The position numbers and the translations under genes are program-made. Below the pieces are notes generated by a model. It was given only the letters and a program-made list of their open reading frames with translations. It was not told the origin of the DNA and made no database searches. This document shows, piece after piece, positions 24,636 to 33,734 of a stretch of DNA of 64,000 nucleotides. Origin of the DNA: Actinomycetales bacterium Actino_02 (GTDB taxonomy: Bacteria; Actinomycetota; Actinomycetes; Propionibacteriales; Propionibacteriaceae); contig LUYM01000023.1 of NCBI GenBank assembly GCA_001603275.1, positions 1 to 64,000 of the forward strand, read 5' to 3'. Position 1 is the stretch's first letter. Every line of letters begins with the position of its first letter.

Positions 24636-27575
24636 ATGAGCTCGAATGCCGTAGCCGGACTGAATAGACGCTGGCTGCCGACAGTTGTGATCCTGGTGGG
24701 TGTGGTGATCGCCTTCTCGGCCTTCACCGAACTGTGGACCCGCAAGCTGTGGTTCGACGCGCTCGGCATGCCGGTGGTCTTCGACGTGCAGCTGCTCACC
24801 CAGGTGCTGCTGTTCGCCGCCTTCTTCCTGCTGATGGCCGGAGTGGTCGGACTGAACATGTGGCTGGCCTTCCGGTCGCGTCCGGTGGCTCGCCGGACGG
24901 GTCAGAGCGCGATCCTGGATCGCTACCGCGATCTGTTCGAGTTGCGTCCGGTGCTCAGCATCGGGGTGCCGGCCGCCGCCTTCGGGGTGATCGCCGGGCT
25001 CTCGGCGTCCGGAGATCCGCTGGTCTGGCTGGCCTGGTGGAACCGGACTCCGTTCGGCAGCACCGACCCGTACTTCGGGCTGGACGCCAGCTTCTACGTC
25101 TTCGACTACCCGGTGTACACCCAGCTGGTCGCCTTCGCGATGGGTGCGATCTTCTTCGCCATGATCGCGGCGCTGCTGGTTCATTTCGCGGTGGGCGGGA
25201 TCACCACCGGACGCGGTCGTCCCCGCGGCCTGGACGGACGCGCCGCCCGACTGCACTTGTCGATCCTGGCCGGCATCTTGTTGGCGCTGTACGGCGTCCA
25301 GCAGCTCCTGGACCGCTACGGGATGCTCGTCTCCCAGGGCAGCCTGTTCACCGGCATGCAGTACACCGACGATCACGCTCGGCTGAGCGCCAAGCTCGTG
25401 ATCGCGATCATCGCCTTCATCTGCGCCGGCCTGTTCTTCGCCAACGGATTCCTCAAGCGTTGGACGCTGCCGGTGGTCGGCCTGGTTCTGATGCTGGCGT
25501 CCGGACTCATCCTCGGCCTGATCTACCCGGCCATCGTCCAGTCGTTCACGGTGAAGCCGAACGAGCCGGACAAGGAAAGCAGCTACATCCAGGCCAACAT
25601 CGACGCGACCCGCAGGGCGTTCGGGATCGCCGACACCAAGGTCACCGAGTACGCGGCCGTGGTGAAGGTCAGCCCCGGCCAGTTGAAGGAGGATGCCGAG
25701 GCGCTGCCCGGGATCCGGCTGATCGATCCCGCCGTGGTCTCGTCCTCCTTCGACCAGTTGCAGCAGGTGAAGGGCTACTACAGCTTCCCTGACGCTCTGG
25801 ACGTCGACCGCTACCAGCTGGACGGTCGCGAGACCGATGTGGTGGTGGCCGCCCGCGAACTCGACTTGAGCCGGGTCGATCAGAACTGGAACAACCTGCA
25901 CACCGTCTACACCCACGGCAACGGGCTGGTCGCCGCCTACGGCAACCGGCGCAGCGCCGGCGGTGACCCGGTCTGGATCGAGCACGACCTGCCCTCGACC
26001 GGCCAGCTGGGCGACTACGAAGGCCGGATCTACTTCGGTGAACAGAGCAACGACTTCGTGATCGTCGGCCGCGAGCCCGGCCAGCAGCCGATCGAGCTCG
26101 ACACTCCGGCCGGCGGCACCGGCGGTAGTGAGACCTACAACGTCTACGGCGGCACCGGTGGGGTGCCGATCGGCAACTTCTTCACCCGGATGCTGTACGC
26201 GGCCAAGTTCGCCGATCTGAACATCATTCTGTCTGACCGGGTCGGCTCGGCTTCGAAGATCCTCTACGACCGCACCCCGAAGCAGCGGGTTGCCGAGGTC
26301 GCGCCGTGGCTGACGCTGGATTCCAACATCTACCCGGCGGTGGTGTCGGGGCGGCTGGTCTGGATCGTCGACGGCTACACCACCAGCTCGACCTACCCGA
26401 ACAGCCAGCTGGAGTCGCTGCGGGCCTCGACCACCGACGCGTCCTCTGCTCTGACCGGACGGCAGATCGACGAGCAGGTGAACTACCTGCGCAACTCGGT
26501 GAAGGCCGTGGTGGATGCCAGCGACGGCAGCGTCTCGCTGTACGCCTGGGACGAGTCGGATCCGATTCTGCAGACTTACATGAAGGTGTTCCCGGGCACC
26601 GTCCAGCCGCGCAGCGCGATCAGCTCCGACCTGCTGATGCACCTGCGCTACCCCGAGGATCTGTTCAAGGTGCAGCGCCAGGTACTGGCTCGCTACCACA
26701 TGACCAATCCGGCCTCCTGGTTCCAGGGTTCGGACCTGTGGCAGGTGCCGGCCGACCCGGCGCAGTCGAGCGGGTCGACCGGCAACAACTCCGGTGCGAC
26801 CTCCGGTGCCTCCACCGGGGTCGCCGAGCCGCCCTACTACCTGTCGATCAAGTGGCCCGGCGACGATTCGGCGATCTTCAGTCAGACCGCGGTCTTCGTC
26901 CCCTATGCCCGCTCGAACCTGAGCGCGTACCTGTCGGTGATCTCGGAAGCCACCAGCCCCGACTACGGAAAGATGCGAGTGCTGCGGATGTCGGGCACCG
27001 TCCAGGTGGACGGTCCGGGCCAGACCTTCAACGCGATGACCAACGACCCGACCTTCGCTGAACTGTTGCGCTCGTACTTGAACCAGGGCTCGGCCGAGGC
27101 CAAGTACGGCAACTTGCTGACCTTGCCAATGGGCAGCGGCCTGCTCTACGTGATGCCGATCTACACCACCCGTACCGGCAGCGCCGGTTCCTACCCGGTG
27201 CTGCGCTTCGTGGCCGCCCGGTTCGGCGACCAGGTCGGGATCGGTGAGACCCTGCAGGAGGCCTTGGACAAGGTGTTTGCCGGTGATGCCGGCGCCAACA
27301 CCGGTGAGCAGCCGACCACCGATCCGTCGACGCAGCCGACGACGTCGCCGACGACGAGTCCGACGTCCGGCCCGACGACCAGCCCGACCAGCACGCCGAC
27401 GGCCACCGGACCCGTGGATCAGGCCGGAGCCCGGGTGGCAATGGAGCAGGCTGATGCCGCCTTCCAGGCAGCAGAAGCCGCGCTGAAGTCCGGCGATCTG
27501 GCCGAATATCAGCGCCAGGTCGACTTGGCCAAGAAGGCTGTCGAAGAGGCCCTGACCAAGCTCGGCAAGAAGTAG
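24636..27575 (+). CDS. UPF0182 large membrane protein
   Basis: This 979-residue protein has about seven transmembrane helices in its first 320 residues, then a long extracytoplasmic region (ESSYIQANIDATRRAFGI, QQVKGYYSFPDALDVDRYQLDG, WVNGYTTSS-like WIVDGYTTSSTYP). The tail is a Thr/Pro/Ser linker followed by a charged helix (DQAGARVAMEQADAAFQAAE). The family is universal in actinobacteria (Rv3193c type) and of unknown function. The ATG has GAGGAG upstream (24622-24627). It ends one base before the convergent M16 gene. Confidence 0.9.
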   Translation: MSSNAVAGLNRRWLPTVVILVGVVIAFSAFTELWTRKLWFDALGMPVVFDVQLLTQVLLFAAFFLLMAGVVGLNMWLAFRSRPVARRTGQSAILDRYRDLFELRPVLSIGVPAAAFGVIAGLSASGDPLVWLAWWNRTPFGSTDPYFGLDASFYVFDYPVYTQLVAFAMGAIFFAMIAALLVHFAVGGITTGRGRPRGLDGRAARLHLSILAGILLALYGVQQLLDRYGMLVSQGSLFTGMQYTDDHARLSAKLVIAIIAFICAGLFFANGFLKRWTLPVVGLVLMLASGLILGLIYPAIVQSFTVKPNEPDKESSYIQANIDATRRAFGIADTKVTEYAAVVKVSPGQLKEDAEALPGIRLIDPAVVSSSFDQLQQVKGYYSFPDALDVDRYQLDGRETDVVVAARELDLSRVDQNWNNLHTVYTHGNGLVAAYGNRRSAGGDPVWIEHDLPSTGQLGDYEGRIYFGEQSNDFVIVGREPGQQPIELDTPAGGTGGSETYNVYGGTGGVPIGNFFTRMLYAAKFADLNIILSDRVGSASKILYDRTPKQRVAEVAPWLTLDSNIYPAVVSGRLVWIVDGYTTSSTYPNSQLESLRASTTDASSALTGRQIDEQVNYLRNSVKAVVDASDGSVSLYAWDESDPILQTYMKVFPGTVQPRSAISSDLLMHLRYPEDLFKVQRQVLARYHMTNPASWFQGSDLWQVPADPAQSSGSTGNNSGATSGASTGVAEPPYYLSIKWPGDDSAIFSQTAVFVPYARSNLSAYLSVISEATSPDYGKMRVLRMSGTVQVDGPGQTFNAMTNDPTFAELLRSYLNQGSAEAKYGNLLTLPMGSGLLYVMPIYTTRTGSAGSYPVLRFVAARFGDQVGIGETLQEALDKVFAGDAGANTGEQPTTDPSTQPTTSPTTSPTSGPTTSPTSTPTATGPVDQAGARVAMEQADAAFQAAEAALKSGDLAEYQRQVDLAKKAVEEALTKLGKK
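27300..27415 (+). repeat. Low-complexity Thr/Pro/Ser linker repeat within the UPF0182 gene
   Basis: Short ACG/CCG-rich units encode about 35 residues of repeated T-P-T-S-P. It acts as a flexible spacer before the final helix and is a likely site of length variation. Confidence 0.6.
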
Positions 27576-27576
27576 C

Positions 27577-28914
27577 TCAGCGCTTGATGCTGACCGGCCA
27601 GCCGGCCTCCACCAGGGGCTGGTGCAGCCGGTCGGCATCACCGACCACGACCAGGCTCAACTGGTCGGGCGGCAGCAACTCGGCCAGGGCCGAAGTGGCC
27701 GACTCCGGGGTCACCTGGGTGATCGCGTAGGCGTTGGCGTTGATGAAGTCCACCGACACCCCGGCCGCGGTCAGCTGAGCGATTCGCTCGGTGACGGCCT
27801 GCGCGGTCGAGTAGCGCAGCGGGGCGACGCCGTTGGTGAAGCTGACCGCATCCTGCACTTCGGCGACGGTGATCGGTGCCGAGACCACGTCCAGCTGGTG
27901 ACGGGCCAACTCGAGGGCTTCGGGCAGCACCTCGGTGCGGAACGAGCCTTGGACGGCGATCAGGCCGCCGTCGCGCAGCGGAGTGTTCACCAGGTGCACG
28001 CCGTAGGTGAAGCCCTTCTCCTCGCGCAGCACCTTGTTCAGCCGGCTGAGGAAGGCGCCACCCAGCGCGTAGGTGCCGACCTGGATGTCGGCCCAGCGCG
28101 GGTCGCTACGGTCGATCCCGAAGCCGCCCAGCCGCAGGTCGGCCTGCACCGAGCCGGGACGATCCACCAGCCACAGATGCGGACGGCGCGGCTCGGGTAC
28201 CTGGTGCAGGAACGCCGGCCCGGGCTCGGGCAGCCAGTCGCCGAAGGTCTCGGCGACCAGGGTGGACAGGTCGCGTCCGAAGGCGCCGGAGATCACCAGG
28301 GTGGCACCTTCGGGGCGATAGTGCCGGGCGTGGAACTCGGCCACGTCGGACGGTTCGATGGCGCCGACCTGCTCGCGGTCGCCGCCGGGGGCCTCGGCAG
28401 CCCGGAATCGGCGCTGAATGCAGGCCGCCCTGAACGACAGGTTCGCCCGGTGCGCGGAGTTTGACTCGGACTGCTCGATCTCGGCCAGCCGCAGCTGCTG
28501 ATGGCGCCGGACGTCGCTGGCGTCGAGAATCGGTTCGCGGACGGCCTCGGCCAGCAGCTCCAAGCCTTCGGCCAGGTGGGCGACCGGGACGTCGAGGTAG
28601 AACTCGGTGGCTGAGAAGCCGGCCGCGCCGGACAGCTCAGCGCCGATGTCCTCCAGAGCCTCGCTGAAGGCGGTGCCCGGGTGGGTGGTGGTGCCCTCGT
28701 CGACGCAGCGTTGGGTGATGGTGGCCACCCCGTGGCGTCCGGTCGGCTCGAGGCTCAGCGGAATGTCGAGCAGCAGCGCCACCGAGGCGATGTGCTGGCC
28801 TTCGCGGTGGGCCAGCAGCAGCTGCATGCCGTTGTCCAGCCAGAAGCGCTCGGGCTCGCGGAACTGCCAACGCAGCGGTGCCTTCACCTCGGGGCGACGT
28901 TCGGCCTTACGCAT
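27577..28914 (-). CDS. M16-family peptidase, probably non-catalytic subunit
   Basis: A 445-residue M16B-like protein with RFWLDNGMQLLLAHREGQ, RPHLWLVDRPGSVQADLRLGG and ALGGAFLSRLNKVLREEKGFTYGV, the last being the substrate-binding R/Y element of M16 proteins. At the zinc-site position the sequence reads HGVATITQRCVDEGT, with no HxxEH, so it should not bind zinc. In heterodimeric M16B enzymes one subunit carries HxxEH and the other the R/Y pair, which fits the pairing with the gene upstream. The start overlaps that gene by eight bases. Confidence 0.87.
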   Translation of the reverse strand: MRKAERRPEVKAPLRWQFREPERFWLDNGMQLLLAHREGQHIASVALLLDIPLSLEPTGRHGVATITQRCVDEGTTTHPGTAFSEALEDIGAELSGAAGFSATEFYLDVPVAHLAEGLELLAEAVREPILDASDVRRHQQLRLAEIEQSESNSAHRANLSFRAACIQRRFRAAEAPGGDREQVGAIEPSDVAEFHARHYRPEGATLVISGAFGRDLSTLVAETFGDWLPEPGPAFLHQVPEPRRPHLWLVDRPGSVQADLRLGGFGIDRSDPRWADIQVGTYALGGAFLSRLNKVLREEKGFTYGVHLVNTPLRDGGLIAVQGSFRTEVLPEALELARHQLDVVSAPITVAEVQDAVSFTNGVAPLRYSTAQAVTERIAQLTAAGVSVDFINANAYAITQVTPESATSALAELLPPDQLSLVVVGDADRLHQPLVEAGWPVSIKR

Positions 28915-30205
28915 CGGCCACCTCCGGTCGGTAGTTGAGTTGCGCGCGCTGTGCGGGGAGCAGGAACTGGGCGCACGCCTTGGTGACGTCGGTGCAGCCG
29001 AGGGACTCGATCTCGGCCAGTCGCCAGTTGATCCGCTCCGGGTCGCCGTGCAGCAGCGTGTAGCTGCTGATCAGGTCGGCGCGAGAGTCGAAGCGGGCCA
29101 GCTCGGTGAGCCACTGGCGCTGGTATTGCGCCTTGACCCGGTCGAGTTCGGCCGGGGTGGGACCTTCGTCGGCCATCCGTTGGAGTTCCTCGGTGAGGGC
29201 GGCCAGGGCCGGTGCCAGGTCGGCCCCGGGGAAGCCGCGGACGATGGCGACCGCCATCGAGTTACCGCCGATCAGCGGCATCATCGACGCACCGACCGAG
29301 GCGGCCAGCTGCTCGTCGCGGACCAACCGGCGATGCAGTCGGGCGGTCTGGCCGGAGCCCAGAATCGCCAGGGCGAGTTCGGCGGCGTCCGCCTCCGCGG
29401 TGTCGCGGACGGGCACGCGCCAGCCCAGGTAGGTGGCCGGCGCCGGGACGTCCACGTTCAGCGTGCGCGCCGGCACGCCGCTGATCGGTTCGAGCACCTT
29501 GGCGATCGGCCGCGGCTTGGGATTCCAGGCCGGCAGTCCGCCGAAGAAGCGTTCGGCTTTGCGGAATCCTTCGCGCGGAGTCACGTCACCGACCAGGGTG
29601 AGGACGGCGTTGTCGGGGCGGTAGTGGCGGGCGAAGAAGGCGGCGGCCTGCTCGGGGGTGGCCCGATCCAGATCGTCCATCGAGCCGATGGTGGTGTGGC
29701 CGTAGGGGTGGTCGGCGCCGAAGACCAGCTCGACCAGATTCGTCATGGCCTCGCCGTAGGGGACGTTGTCGTAGCGCTGCCGCTTCTCTTCCTTGACCAC
29801 CTCGCGCTGGGTGTCGACCTTGGTCTGGTCGAGGTGCTCGGCCAAGGTGCCCAGCCGGTCAGCCTCCATCCACAAGGCCAGATCCACCGCGCCGACCGGC
29901 AGGGTCTCGAAATAGTTCGTCCGATCGAACCAAGTAGTGGCGTTCACCGAGCCGCCCAGGGCCTGCAGGGAGTTCAGGTGCTCGCCGTTGCCGACGTGCG
30001 CCGAGCCGGAGAACATCAGGTGCTCGAACAGGTGCGCCCAGCCGAACTCGCCGGGCCGCTCGTCGCGGGAGCCGACGTCGTACCAGAGGTTCACGGCCAC
30101 CATCGGGACGCTGTGATCGGGGCTGACCACCACCCGCAGGCCGTTGCTGAGGCGGCGCTGGTGGATCGGGTAGCTCAGGTTGTCGGCGGATGACACAAGG
30201 TCCAT
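28907..30205 (-). CDS. M16-family zinc peptidase, catalytic subunit
   Basis: A 432-residue protein starting MDLVSSADNLSYPIHQRRLSNG. The inverted zinc motif HLFEH (HxxEH) lies in GWAHLFEHLMFSGS, and the distal Glu is expected in the LAEHLDQTKVDTQREVVKEE segment. VLTLVGDVTP and FDSRADLISSYTLL follow. It is the zinc-binding half of a two-gene M16B peptidase with the downstream gene. The ATG at 30205 is chosen over an upstream in-frame codon at 30274 because homology begins here. It is divergent from the UPF0303 gene. Confidence 0.9.
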   Translation of the reverse strand: MDLVSSADNLSYPIHQRRLSNGLRVVVSPDHSVPMVAVNLWYDVGSRDERPGEFGWAHLFEHLMFSGSAHVGNGEHLNSLQALGGSVNATTWFDRTNYFETLPVGAVDLALWMEADRLGTLAEHLDQTKVDTQREVVKEEKRQRYDNVPYGEAMTNLVELVFGADHPYGHTTIGSMDDLDRATPEQAAAFFARHYRPDNAVLTLVGDVTPREGFRKAERFFGGLPAWNPKPRPIAKVLEPISGVPARTLNVDVPAPATYLGWRVPVRDTAEADAAELALAILGSGQTARLHRRLVRDEQLAASVGASMMPLIGGNSMAVAIVRGFPGADLAPALAALTEELQRMADEGPTPAELDRVKAQYQRQWLTELARFDSRADLISSYTLLHGDPERINWRLAEIESLGCTDVTKACAQFLLPAQRAQLNYRPEVADA

Positions 30206-30230
30206 CTCACCACAACCAGCAAGCCGACCC

Positions 30231-30261
30231 TTGCCACGCTCGCCTGCCCGAGGCCTAGATT
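30231..30261 (+). promoter_or_regulatory. Candidate promoter of the UPF0303-NifX-like genes
   Basis: TTGCCA (30231-30236) and TAGATT (30256-30261) are 19 bases apart, about 30 bases upstream of the GTG at 30294. The spacing is slightly long. Confidence 0.4.
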
Positions 30262-30293
30262 GGTGCCACCACAAGGCAGGGAAGGGATTCGAC

Positions 30294-30755
30294 GTGTCAG
30301 AACTGGCCGATCAACTGCGTGCAGAGGACGCCGAGCTGCGGTTCACCGATTTCACCCTCGCGGACGCCTGGGAGCTCGGTTCGCAGCTGCGGGCCGCCGC
30401 GGTGGCGCAGAGCCTGCCGATCGCGATCGGGATCCAGCTCGGCCAGCAGCGGGTATTCCACACCGCATTGCCCGGCAGCAGCGCCGACAACGACAACTGG
30501 CTGGCCAACAAGACCCGAGTAGCCCTGCACTTCGGCCAGGCGTCGCTGGCGGTGGGGGAGCAGTTCCGGGAACGCGGACGCGACTTCGACACCGGCTCCC
30601 GGCTGGATCCGCGGCTGTATGCGGCGCATGGTGGGGCGGTGCCGCTGAAGCTGGTGAGTGGCACGGTGATCGGTGCGGTCGGGGTCTCCGGACTGCCGCA
30701 GCTGGACGATCACGCCTTCGTCGTGGCGCAGCTGCGGGTCTTCCTGGCCAGGTAG
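30294..30755 (+). CDS. UPF0303 / heme-degrading-domain-like protein
   Basis: A 153-residue single-domain protein with LPIAIGIQLGQQRVFHTALPGSSADNDNWLANK, FDTGSRLDPRLYAAHGGAVPL and GTVIGAVGVSGLPQLDDHAFV. This is the UPF0303/HbpS-like fold, members of which bind heme or act as small-molecule sensors; the family also includes yeast YBR137W. The GTG at 30294 has GAAGGGA upstream. It lies 33 bp before the NifX-like gene and is likely co-transcribed with it. Confidence 0.75.
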   Translation: MSELADQLRAEDAELRFTDFTLADAWELGSQLRAAAVAQSLPIAIGIQLGQQRVFHTALPGSSADNDNWLANKTRVALHFGQASLAVGEQFRERGRDFDTGSRLDPRLYAAHGGAVPLKLVSGTVIGAVGVSGLPQLDDHAFVVAQLRVFLAR

Positions 30756-30788
30756 CCTGGGCGCTGCACATACCCAGAGGAGTACCCG

Positions 30789-31187
30789 ATGAAGATCTTC
30801 ACCCCAGTAACCGCGGACGGTCAGTCCGGCTCCCACTTCGGACGTGCCCACTGGGCTGCGGTGGCTGAGGTGGCCGATGGTGTGATCAGCGACTGGCAGG
30901 TGCATGAGATCGCCTGGGACCTCGCTCACGATCAGGGAACCCACGGCTCTCATCACGCTCGGGTGGCTCGCTTCTTCAAGGAGCACGGGATCGAGGCTGT
31001 GGTGGCTGCGGAGATGGGTCCGGGCATGGTTCGGATGCTGACCACGATGGGTTTGCCGATTCTGCCCGCCTCGGCCGGCGATGCGAAGGCGTCCGTCTTG
31101 GCCGGGATCGAGGCTGGCCCGATGACCGTGGCCGCTCCCGATCCGCGCGAGATCACCCTGAGGGCCAAGCCCGTCGAAGGCCGCTAG
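30789..31187 (+). CDS. NifX/NifB-type (dinitrogenase Fe-Mo cofactor) domain protein
   Basis: A 132-residue protein of the NifX/NafY/YedF-like fold: MKIFTPVTADGQSGSHFGRAHW at the start, then HHARVARFFKEHGIEAVVAAEMGPGMVRML and GLPILPASAG. Stand-alone proteins of this family occur in organisms without nitrogenase; the role here is unknown. The ATG has GAGGAG upstream (AGAGGAGTACCCG). The last 345 bp are duplicated at 35547-35891 in diverged form. Confidence 0.85.
   Translation: MKIFTPVTADGQSGSHFGRAHWAAVAEVADGVISDWQVHEIAWDLAHDQGTHGSHHARVARFFKEHGIEAVVAAEMGPGMVRMLTTMGLPILPASAGDAKASVLAGIEAGPMTVAAPDPREITLRAKPVEGR
30843..31187 (+). repeat. Direct repeat, copy 1 (3' part of the NifX-like gene)
   Basis: Collinear without gaps with 35547-35891. 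By eye there are 11 amino-acid differences in 114 codons plus many silent changes. The two copies bracket about 4.4 kb of accessory genes. Confidence 0.85.
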
Positions 31188-31329
31188 TCGGCCTTGCGGT
31201 GTCTGATGGCTGCGCGCGGCGGCCTGAACCCACCTGAAACGCCGGATGGACTGGTCGCGCGCGGAGCCATTCATCCGTTCCTGCAGCGGCGAGCGCATTC
31301 GCTCGTGACCTGCGCGAACGTGGCCGCTC

Positions 31330-31335
31330 TACGAT
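31330..31335 (+). promoter_or_regulatory. Candidate -10 element of the PD-(D/E)XK-like gene
   Basis: TACGAT is followed by six bases and the ATG at 31342; GTGACC at 31305-31310 could be a weak -35. There is no ribosome binding site, so a leaderless message is likely. Confidence 0.4.
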
Positions 31336-31341
31336 TTCGCC

Positions 31342-32094
31342 ATGAGTGATGGCATTGCCGGTGATGCCGCCGGCTTGGAGAACGACTCGATCATCGGGCG
31401 TCTTCTGGATGAGATCTCGTGGGAGGGTAACGCAAAGAAGTACCGGGGCGGTGGCCGCGGTAAAGAGAACGTCCTGACCGCCGAGGTGTTCTACCCGCTC
31501 AGCTTTCTGCCCCGAGCCGCTTTCCTCGGGGAAGTCGTCACCCAGGCTCACGGGGCTGACGCTGCTCGGCGTCGGGTGGCCGCCGAGATCGAAGATGCGC
31601 AGATCTCCTTGCTGCACGGGGATGTTCAGCTGGCCGAGTCGAGCATTCGGGTACAGCCGGACGTGCTGTTGACCAGCCCATCGACCTACACCTTCGTCGA
31701 GGCAAAGCGCATACGGTCTTCGCGCTTCCAGGCCGACCAGCTGGCTCGTGAGTTCGTCGCGACGCTGCAGCAGGCCAGCGATCAGATTCCGCTGCTGCTG
31801 GTCATCCTTGGTTCCCCGCCCCCCGTGGTCGTCGACCAGATCCCGGGACGAGTTCATTTGGAGGAGGCGATCGTCCAGCGGCTTGATCGGGTGGTCACTG
31901 GTGGGGAACCGTCGTCACGTGTTGAGGATCTGCTCAGCGCTCTACCCGACACCCTGGCGTGGACGACCTGGGCCGAGATTCGAGCCCTGTTGGTGGCAAA
32001 CCGGCACCGCTTCTCTGGCGCCGCCGACGGGTTGGCAGCGACGGTGACTCGATTGTGTGACGCGGCGATCACCGCAATCGACTGGCACGGCTGA
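31342..32094 (+). CDS. Hypothetical protein with PD-(D/E)XK-like nuclease motif
   Basis: A 250-residue protein that I do not place in a named family. The central segment IRVQPDVLLTSPSTYTFVEAKRIRSSRFQADQLAREFV has the order hydrophobic-PD-...-(hydrophobic)EAK, then a QLxRE helix, as in PD-(D/E)XK nucleases. ENVLTAEVFYPLSFLPRAAF near the N-terminus would carry the preceding helix. No methylase or helicase partner is adjacent. It stands alone at the left of the accessory segment, right after NifX-like copy 1. It could be a solitary restriction-like or repair nuclease. Confidence 0.55.
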   Translation: MSDGIAGDAAGLENDSIIGRLLDEISWEGNAKKYRGGGRGKENVLTAEVFYPLSFLPRAAFLGEVVTQAHGADAARRRVAAEIEDAQISLLHGDVQLAESSIRVQPDVLLTSPSTYTFVEAKRIRSSRFQADQLAREFVATLQQASDQIPLLLVILGSPPPVVVDQIPGRVHLEEAIVQRLDRVVTGGEPSSRVEDLLSALPDTLAWTTWAEIRALLVANRHRFSGAADGLAATVTRLCDAAITAIDWHG

Positions 32095-32150
32095 CGTGGG
32101 ATAGCGAGCTGCGGCGCGTGTCGGCCGCGGTTTGCCCGGCCGTCTTCAGC

Positions 32151-32681
32151 TCAAATCGCGACGTACATCGAGCGGTGCTTCAGCCAGGGCCGCAACGGGC
32201 GCAACAACCAGGAGGGAGTGGCTGTCGATAGAAGCCTGTCGCGAACGCCGGCCAACAACCCTTGATACTCCCGCTCCGAGAACGTGAGACGTAGCGGCGT
32301 TTCGAGGGGGTCGAAACCGTCTTCGCTGGGAACTTGCCACCCGAAATCGGTCCAGTGAACAACTCCGTCGCCGATCTCGATGCGCGCGCTCACCGCGCCG
32401 CATTCCAGATCACCGCACTGTTCGCAGACCAAGATTGCGGCTCGGCCGTCTGGGAACTCGCCTCGGCCGGCGGCTGTCAGGCTGGCAAGCGATGCCAACA
32501 CCGGCCCAAGAACCCAGCCCGCCCGAAGGCAGGTCGTCATTAGCGGCGGATCCGCCCACCCCAGCATCGATCGCAGCAGGACGCCATTCACGGTCCAGTC
32601 CAAGAATTTCACCTGAGAGCCGGACCGATCGCCGAGCGGGGCGTTCGGAACGGAGCGCTCCACAACCCCGAGGACGTCCAC
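32151..32681 (-). CDS. Conserved hypothetical protein (VCEQCGDLECGA motif)
   Basis: A 176-residue protein with LVCEQCGDLECGAVSARIEIGDGVVHWTDFGWQ, a Cys-containing beta hairpin motif that I recognise from short actinobacterial proteins of unknown role. The N-terminal half (FLDWTVNGVLLRSML) is compatible with a soluble alpha/beta fold; there is no signal peptide. The GTG at 32681 is the longest start; no good ribosome binding site helps the choice. Flanked by unrelated small genes of the accessory segment. Confidence 0.55.
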   Translation of the reverse strand: MDVLGVVERSVPNAPLGDRSGSQVKFLDWTVNGVLLRSMLGWADPPLMTTCLRAGWVLGPVLASLASLTAAGRGEFPDGRAAILVCEQCGDLECGAVSARIEIGDGVVHWTDFGWQVPSEDGFDPLETPLRLTFSEREYQGLLAGVRDRLLSTATPSWLLRPLRPWLKHRSMYVAI

Positions 32682-32780
32682 GCCGAAAGGCTAGGCCATG
32701 ACAACGCCAGGGACTGGAATGCACGACCTTGTCGCGCTCAGCCTGATGCACCCGGTGTGCGACCGGGACGGGTAACTGAT

Positions 32781-33206
32781 CTATGCGTATGGAGCGTAGG
32801 TGTGCCGGCGTCGCCACCGCCATGGCCGCGGAATGACGGGCGTACCTCCGAGTCGGATCTCACACTCGGACGTCTGCACTCGTCCGCTCGCGTTGAGGCT
32901 GCCGGCCTCCTCGAAGCGCCCGGCCATCACCTCCGCCAAGACTTGGTACAACACTTCTTCAACTGAGCCAGCCGACCCATCCCAGATCCAGCTGTCCGTC
33001 ATCCCGACGCCGAAGTAGATCTCGTCGGTGCCCCAGTAGCTCACCTCGACAGCGGCTGCACCGCCGTTGCGGGGCTGCATCTGAATGGACTGCTGGTGGT
33101 TGTCGACGACCAGCTTGGCGACGTCGGGTGGGTAGGCCGCGAGCGCCTGCTGAACCGCGGCGACGAGCCGAGGCCAGCGGTCTGGTACGTCCTCCTCCGG
33201 ATTCAC
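32781..33206 (-). CDS. Hypothetical small protein
   Basis: A 141-residue protein that I do not recognise. VNPEEDVPDRWPRLVAAVQQALAAYP forms an amphipathic helix, then VEVSYWGTDEIYFGVGMTDSWIWDG looks like beta strands, with a basic Arg/Trp-rich end. The size and composition resemble polymorphic-toxin immunity proteins, but there is no toxin gene beside it. GTG start. Confidence 0.45.
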   Translation of the reverse strand: MNPEEDVPDRWPRLVAAVQQALAAYPPDVAKLVVDNHQQSIQMQPRNGGAAAVEVSYWGTDEIYFGVGMTDSWIWDGSAGSVEEVLYQVLAEVMAGRFEEAGSLNASGRVQTSECEIRLGGTPVIPRPWRWRRRHTYAPYA

Positions 33207-33257
33207 CGTGAAAGCCTCTCACCCCCCGCTCAGGCAGCCCCAAACAGGCCCCCGGTA

Positions 33258-33458
33258 TCAAGGCATCAGCCACCAGAACGCCAGAACCGCTACCAGCGTG
33301 ACTCCGAAGACCATGCCGGCCGACTTCAGCCCATCGCGGTTCCAGGTACCAGCTGTGCCCTTTGGCCTCGAGAAGGCGAGCAAGAAGAGGGCAAGGAGTG
33401 TGGCGCTGACGATGAGAATGCCCCCCAGCGCCAAAGCCAAGAGCGGAGGCGTGTGCAC
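33258..33458 (-). CDS. Small two-helix membrane protein
   Basis: A 66-residue protein with two hydrophobic helices (PLLALALGGILIVSATLLAL and GMVFGVTLVAVLAFWWLMP) separated by a short polar loop. GTG start. It lies 51 bp upstream of the 141-residue hypothetical gene on the same strand and could be in an operon with it. No family recognised. Confidence 0.4.
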   Translation of the reverse strand: MHTPPLLALALGGILIVSATLLALFLLAFSRPKGTAGTWNRDGLKSAGMVFGVTLVAVLAFWWLMP

Positions 33459-33734
33459 CCTCAGATACTGGCATGGCGGGTGGCCGACCCGCGCCCCAGC
33501 GCATCAGTGGTCGGTCGGATAGGCGGCATCACGGGCGTCGGGGCGATTGCGCCGGGCCGCCCGCTGCTTCGGCGGCCCCATTTGGGGATTGTCCGGCGGG
33601 CCTGCACGCGGCCAATGCTGCTCAGCAGTTCACCCCGAGATCTCGTCGAATCCCGTCCCCGTCGCACTGACAGTCGCTACGCTCCAAAGGACGCGTGTTG
33701 ACGATCCGGCAGTTGCCAGGTGGGAGCGTGAGGG
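33459..33734. other. 276-bp stretch without a recognisable gene
   Basis: The region lies between divergent small membrane-protein genes. I see short overlapping frames on both strands but no ribosome binding site, conserved motif or strong hairpin. Confidence 0.4.

Noticed and set aside
24159-27641. Long open frame antisense to the UPF0182 gene
   Set aside because: It is composed of shadow codons (Gly/Arg/His/Gln-rich) without motifs; the UPF0182 protein on the other strand is certain.
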